From assembly GCF_000331535.1 (NCBI RefSeq), contig NZ_AMZN01000004.1, forward strand, positions 54,712 through 118,711: a stretch of 64,000 nucleotides of DNA, given 5' to 3'. Shown here one piece after another: positions 60,339-64,000 of this stretch; within the stretch, counting starts at the first letter, position 1; each line of letters opens with the position of its first letter. Origin of the DNA: Fulvivirga imtechensis AK7 (GTDB lineage: Bacteria > Bacteroidota > Bacteroidia > Cytophagales > Cyclobacteriaceae). The translations under genes and the position numbers were made by a program. Below the pieces are notes generated by a model that was not told where the DNA came from, did not search any database, and saw only the letters and a program-made list of their open reading frames with translations.

Positions 60339-60824
60339 TCAGTTCCGGGAATGCAGACCTATTCTATTGCCCTCGGTATCAAGAAAAAGGGCAAAATATC
60401 CGGTTTCTTCGTCTATGAGTGTTTTAGGAACTATAACGCTGCCTCCGCTTTTTTCAACTTTATCCAGCATGTGTTGAAGGTTATCACCTCCATTCAGGTA
60501 TATCATCACGCCATTGGCAGAGGGTTCATAGCCTTCCCCCTTTGTAATGACGCCGGAAATAGTTTGATCTTCACTTGGAAGTAGTCCCATTTGTGTTCCC
60601 TGCATGTCTATGGTTTCAATTTTGACATTCAGGATGGATTGATAAAACGCCACTGCTCTGGAAAGGTCGGTAGCGGGTATTTCAAATATTGAGATCAGGC
60701 TTTTCATATCGTTTGAGTTTTGGTTTCTGTCAGAATGTGTTTGCGCGTATGTATTATTTTGTGTAGCGTAGGCGATCAGGCCCGTTACAAGCATAATGGA
60801 TATTTTTGATACTCTTCGTTTCAT
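60339..60824 (-). CDS. VOC family protein with N-terminal signal
   Basis: The protein has 161 residues. The VOC domain (about 40-161) shows SLISIFEIPATDLSRAVAFY, ANGVMIYLNGGDNLQHMLDK, GGSVIVPKTLIDEETGYFA and FLDTEGNRIGLHS, as in glyoxalase/bleomycin-resistance relatives. Unusually a signal-like segment (ISIMLVTGLIAYATQNNTYAQ) precedes it; an internal ATG (M40) would give the ordinary cytosolic length. Whether it is exported is uncertain. It lies upstream of nothing in an operon and next to the AraC-type gene on the same strand. Confidence 0.85.
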   Translation of the reverse strand: MKRRVSKISIMLVTGLIAYATQNNTYAQTHSDRNQNSNDMKSLISIFEIPATDLSRAVAFYQSILNVKIETIDMQGTQMGLLPSEDQTISGVITKGEGYEPSANGVMIYLNGGDNLQHMLDKVEKSGGSVIVPKTLIDEETGYFALFLDTEGNRIGLHSRN

Positions 60825-60907
60825 TTTTTTATTGTTTCTTGTTTCTTGTTTATTGTTGATGCATAGTTACACCACTGTGAAGAGTATAAATTGTAAAAGT
60901 GCGACAA

Positions 60908-61729
60908 TTAGTCTTTTGAATAGATAAGTGATGAAAGGATCATTTGATCATCACTCAAAAATTCTTTAGGATTAGTACCGGTAAGCTCCTTAAAGTCCTT
61001 GATAAAATGCGCCTGATCATAATATTCACTTTCATAGGCAATCTGCGTCAGGTTTTCCGGGTGCTTAAGTAGCATCATTTTTAACGCTGCCTGCAACCTG
61101 AAAACTTTGCCAAGCCTTTTTGGGCTGATCCCTACTTGCTTTGAGAACTTCCTCTCCAGGTTTCTCCTTCTGGTCGATTGATCTTTTACAATCACATCAA
61201 TGGAAGTACTGCCTTTTGTCAGAAACAGTGTGTCAATAGTGGATTTTACGATCCGGTCAATAGTGGATGCGTCTTTTAGCTTGCTTAGCAGAAAGTCTTC
61301 GACAATTGTAATTCTCACCCCCGTATTTGGGGCGTTGACGATTTTTTGTGTCAGCGCTTCTGCTTCTTTTTTATCAAACAGCGCGGATATCGGTGTTTCC
61401 TTGTTCGCCAATTCTTTAATAGGTATTTTTATAAAGTTGGCAAACCCGTAAGGGTAAAATCGGATAGCAAAAGAGTTTACATGTCCGGTTGGTTCTATGA
61501 AAAAAGGTTGGGTAATTTGCCCGATCACCATTGCTCTTGGTTGGATGATAAAATTTGTGTCTGATGTATACCTTTTTATATCGTCACCAAGGATAAACGC
61601 CATTTCAATACAACCATCAGGTACGATTCGTTGCTTTGGAGCCTCCATTTGAGCAGGGATCTCAAGGGTCCAGTAGCATTTAATTAAAGATGCTAAATCT
61701 GCATGAGGCTGAAGGGTTTGGTAGTTCAT
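60908..61729 (-). CDS. AraC-type transcriptional regulator with DUF6597-like N-terminus
   Basis: The protein has 273 residues. The N-terminal sensor part contains LASLIKCYWTLEIP, RIVPDGCIEMAFILGD and YPYGFANF; the C-terminal AraC HTH (about 165-265) shows RNLERKFSKQVGISPKRLGK, then LTQIAYESEYYDQAHFIKDF and ELTGTNPKEFL. It would activate or repress a nearby gene, perhaps the VOC gene 84 bases downstream on the same strand. Its ligand is unknown. Confidence 0.9.
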   Translation of the reverse strand: MNYQTLQPHADLASLIKCYWTLEIPAQMEAPKQRIVPDGCIEMAFILGDDIKRYTSDTNFIIQPRAMVIGQITQPFFIEPTGHVNSFAIRFYPYGFANFIKIPIKELANKETPISALFDKKEAEALTQKIVNAPNTGVRITIVEDFLLSKLKDASTIDRIVKSTIDTLFLTKGSTSIDVIVKDQSTRRRNLERKFSKQVGISPKRLGKVFRLQAALKMMLLKHPENLTQIAYESEYYDQAHFIKDFKELTGTNPKEFLSDDQMILSSLIYSKD

Positions 61730-62146
61730 GTCTGGAAGCTGGAGTTTTCAAAAGATTTAATACAATATGCATAAATTATCACTATTAACCGACTAACTTC
61801 GGTAAGTTAAAATTATCTTCCACCAGCCCGTAAATTTCTTCCTGTGTAAAAAAGGCTACTTCTTCAGCAGTAATGTCAAAATTGTTGGTCAGGAACTCAT
61901 CATAGCCGTTCCACTCCTCTTGGTGACACACTTTCCTCAATCGTGTCTTTCGGACAACCTTTGTGTGTTTTACCATGTTCGTCTTTCTGATTGTATTCCA
62001 GTTCAATAATTTGGTCACGGAGCACCTTGGCTGTCCGTTTTTTCGATAATGCTAAGCAACTGTTGAATTGTATCAGTAGTGGGTTGTTCGAAGATATATA
62101 TGTCTGCAGCCTCACGATCCACAAGGTTAAGATAGAGGAGGTTTGC
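61730..62146 (-). other. Probable decayed region with gene fragments
   Basis: Minus-strand fragments with protein-like character lie in different frames: DREAADIYIFEQPTTDTIQQ LLSIIEKTDS (about 62034-62127, in frame with the lipoprotein gene after its stop) and EEWNGYDEFLTNNFDITAEE (about 61785-61912). The open frames 61785-62018 and 61900-62124 overlap in conflict. Either a small gene has been disrupted or these are two short remnants. No family was recognised. Confidence 0.35.
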
Positions 62147-63091
62147 TCACCTTTTAAAATTACTCATCTCTATTACCTTGGATTCACCGTCAGTAAGAGC
62201 CAGGCGCTGCATCATGCCACCCCCCGTTTTACGGGTTGTTTCCTCGCTGGTTTCACTGTCCCATATCATGAAGGCGATCACATAATATTCTCCTTTTGGC
62301 AGGTTGGTGAATTCAAACTCACCATTTTCGTCACACATAGTCTTAATGGTTTCGTGGTATCCTGCCGGATCGGGGATGAACTTGGGGACGCCATCTTCAA
62401 GGTATACATATCCGGTGTTTTTGCTACCATAGATCTTATTGAGCCGCTCTTCTGTATATGCAGCAACCGGCATCAACTCGATCCTGAATTCTTTACCAAA
62501 CCGTATCTCGCCAGTCTTGGATTTGAATTTGGCAGATCCCTTGATCACACTATTTCCGCTATTCTTAAACCAGCCAACTTCATCACTATTGAAATCGCTC
62601 ATCACCGGAACAGGTGTGTTTCTGGCATTTGAAAGCACGTAGGTCTCGACAATTACTCTGTCCACCCCAAGGGATGCTATTCTTTCCACTCCCGTTTGTA
62701 TCAGCGTGTCATTTTTGATATCGACTGTGAAGTCAAATTTGTTATTTTCCCAATTCCTGCCGCTGCAATATTCAAGGAATTCTGTATAATGGTTACCCTG
62801 TAACACATATCTTCCTGCCCCGGATATAAACATCGCGGTACTGTCCTTGCCCTGGTTCAGATCGTGTTGAAAAAAGGAAAAATGGCTTTTTCCTATTATT
62901 TTTATTCCTTCAACATTACCAGCATAATCGGTTTTTGTGGTATCATCACCAGTGATGGTCATTGCTGATAGCAGTTTCCAGGTGCCTTCTATGAGTAGGG
63001 GATAGTTGATTTTATCTTCCTTGGGTGGCTTAGCATCAGAGCATCCAACTAGAAACGCTCCCCAAAGAAGTAGTAGCCAGTTTTTTGTCAT
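62147..63091 (-). CDS. Lipoprotein with lipocalin-like and carboxypeptidase-regulatory-like domains
   Basis: The protein has 314 residues and a lipoprotein signal (WLLLLWGAFLVGCSDA). Residues 30-160 start with IEGTWKLLSAMTITGDD and ISGAGRYVLQGNHYTEFLEY, resembling lipocalin-like DUF4488-type domains. The second part (about 180-314) has a beta-sandwich pattern (VKGSAKFKSKTGEI, GEFEFTNLPKGEYYVIAF). The function is unknown. The gene follows the 63136 gene with a 44-base gap, so these are probably co-transcribed. Confidence 0.7.
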   Translation of the reverse strand: MTKNWLLLLWGAFLVGCSDAKPPKEDKINYPLLIEGTWKLLSAMTITGDDTTKTDYAGNVEGIKIIGKSHFSFFQHDLNQGKDSTAMFISGAGRYVLQGNHYTEFLEYCSGRNWENNKFDFTVDIKNDTLIQTGVERIASLGVDRVIVETYVLSNARNTPVPVMSDFNSDEVGWFKNSGNSVIKGSAKFKSKTGEIRFGKEFRIELMPVAAYTEERLNKIYGSKNTGYVYLEDGVPKFIPDPAGYHETIKTMCDENGEFEFTNLPKGEYYVIAFMIWDSETSEETTRKTGGGMMQRLALTDGESKVIEMSNFKR

Positions 63092-63135
63092 TTTTAACGG
63101 TTTTGCTGAATAGAGCAGATATAAATCTGATAATA

Positions 63136-63756
63136 CTACTGTTGAAGTGCCTGAAGCAATTCTTTATCTATTTTACCCATTTCAACCTTGAACTCTTCTA
63201 GTGAGCTTCCTTTATCCATTAGCTCGTTACCCTCCTTATACATTCTAGCTACTGTCTTTTCGATCAGCAGCGCATCGGAGTAATCATCTTTTTTAAATTT
63301 GGAATCAACAAACCATCCTGCATCTGTTTTTATAAGATTTAATCTCTGTTTCACATCGGGAAATTCAGGATCGGGAGATTCAAACATGGCTTTGTTTTCT
63401 CCTTCCTGGTGGATGATCTGTATTTCCGAGGGAGATGCATAGCATACAGGTTTTACTCTGTTTATATTAAACAAAAAGCCGCTTATTCCCATGCTCTTTT
63501 TATATTCATCCTCTCCGTACATTCCTATGGCTCTACTTGCAAACGCCTTGAATTTGTTATAATTCAATATGTTATCGATACGGCTTTTAGCAATTTCTTT
63601 TTGTGTTTCCGTGTTGTGGATCCAGAAACTTTCCAATGCTGCCTTATCTTTCGCACTGCATGCTTGTGTTAGTTTTTCCACAAATTCATTGAGGTTCTGA
63701 CTTTTTGAATAAAGCGAAGTGCATAGTAATAGAAGTAGCATTGTCAGTCGTTTCAT
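63136..63756 (-). CDS. Secreted hypothetical protein
   Basis: The protein has 206 residues and a signal peptide (MLLLLLCTSLYSKS). The mature protein is mostly helical with a beta segment (YASPSEIQIIHQEGENKAMF). Composition is Lys/Glu-rich; no domain was recognised. It precedes the lipoprotein gene and may be the first gene of a two-gene operon. Confidence 0.7.
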   Translation of the reverse strand: MKRLTMLLLLLCTSLYSKSQNLNEFVEKLTQACSAKDKAALESFWIHNTETQKEIAKSRIDNILNYNKFKAFASRAIGMYGEDEYKKSMGISGFLFNINRVKPVCYASPSEIQIIHQEGENKAMFESPDPEFPDVKQRLNLIKTDAGWFVDSKFKKDDYSDALLIEKTVARMYKEGNELMDKGSSLEEFKVEMGKIDKELLQALQQ

Positions 63757-63917
63757 AGTAGTAATTTAATGAGTGAGAAAATACTTTGGTAGCCATAGTT
63801 ATAACTGCTCAATTAGTATTTGATAAAAGTAATTTTAAATATAATAAAAATAATTAGGAATACATTGTATAGCTGCTGTTAACTGGCATCTGAATGAATA
63901 GGGTTTCATGGCCCTAC

Positions 63918-64000
63918 TTATATCTTATTCTCCATTAAGTCCTTGGCCAAACTTGCTCTCCTGTTTTCGACACCTTTGTTTGATTTTCCTAAAAAAGGCT
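63918..64000 (-). CDS. Possible C-terminus of a protein running off the window
   Basis: A minus-strand frame is open from the right edge to a TAA at 63918. The 26 visible residues (PFLGKSNKGVENRRAS, LAKDLMENKI) have a natural composition. The gap to the 63136 gene start is 161 bases. This is too short for any family call, and the frame could still be chance. Confidence 0.4.
   Translation of the reverse strand, partial: PFLGKSNKGVENRRASLAKDLMENKI

Overview
The window reads as chromosome of a marine or soil-type member of the Bacteroidota, most likely order Cytophagales (Fulvivirga/Flammeovirga-like). The grounds are: two proteins with C-terminal type IX secretion (T9SS) sorting domains, a TPR-PD40-OmpA envelope protein of the PorE type, a type III glutamine synthetase, DUF2807 and DUF2911 proteins, many lipoproteins, no clear Shine-Dalgarno sequences, and promoters fitting the Bacteroidota TTTG-N19-ish-TAnnTTTG rule. 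No rRNA, CRISPR array, prophage or conjugative machinery was seen.

Layout. 0-10 kb: end of an ABC-2 permease, a 1.1 kb gene-free region packed with repeats (including a 317-bp MITE-like element with perfect 20-bp inverted ends), the TPR-PD40-OmpA protein, an amidohydrolase, a DUF2911 lipoprotein, a D-threonine-aldolase-like enzyme and a DUF2807 protein. 10-19 kb: a lipid/envelope group (diacylglycerol-kinase-like protein, LTA-synthase-like enzyme, divergent CDP-alcohol phosphatidyltransferase), a T9SS-exported subtilase and a pair of lipoproteins. 19-31 kb: an ene-reductase with a SnoaL-like protein, glutamine synthetase III, an NlpC/P60 hydrolase, an L,D-transpeptidase whose signal peptide is interrupted in frame by a repeat element, a decayed alpha/beta hydrolase, a CtpA protease, and a SulP transporter-carbonic anhydrase operon. 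31-42 kb: an orphan histidine kinase, PhoD-like phosphatase, TauE/SafE permease, PPK2, HrpB helicase, and a cold-adaptation-like group (fatty acid desaturase with no ATG at its natural start, followed by three nearly identical cold-shock genes). 42-50 kb: a 1347-residue Kelch/FN3 T9SS cargo, a DinB-like protein, the mobile mystery protein A/B (HTH-Fic) module with three evenly spaced operators, tRNA-Leu, heptamer tandem arrays and a SAM hydrolase. 50-64 kb: PhoH overlapping a double GNAT protein, a TRIC channel, an ECF sigma operon, FKBP, a hotdog thioesterase, a coiled-coil protein paired with a Sel1-repeat protein, a stacked-repeat region, VOC and AraC proteins, and two secreted proteins of unknown function.

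How it fits together. The genes are mostly housekeeping, envelope and stress functions in short operons (CA with SulP, sigma factor with two small envelope proteins, SAM hydrolase with monooxygenase). The most unusual content lies between and inside genes. A dispersed repeat family with inverted ends has five copies here, and one copy sits in frame inside a lipoprotein signal peptide, comparable in principle to the Rickettsia palindromic elements. The Fic module carries Asn in place of the metal-binding acidic residue of the Fic motif and has three 18-bp near-palindromes at exact 32-bp spacing. These two are the best candidates for undescribed biology. All function calls rest on reading motifs in the sequence; no database search was run.
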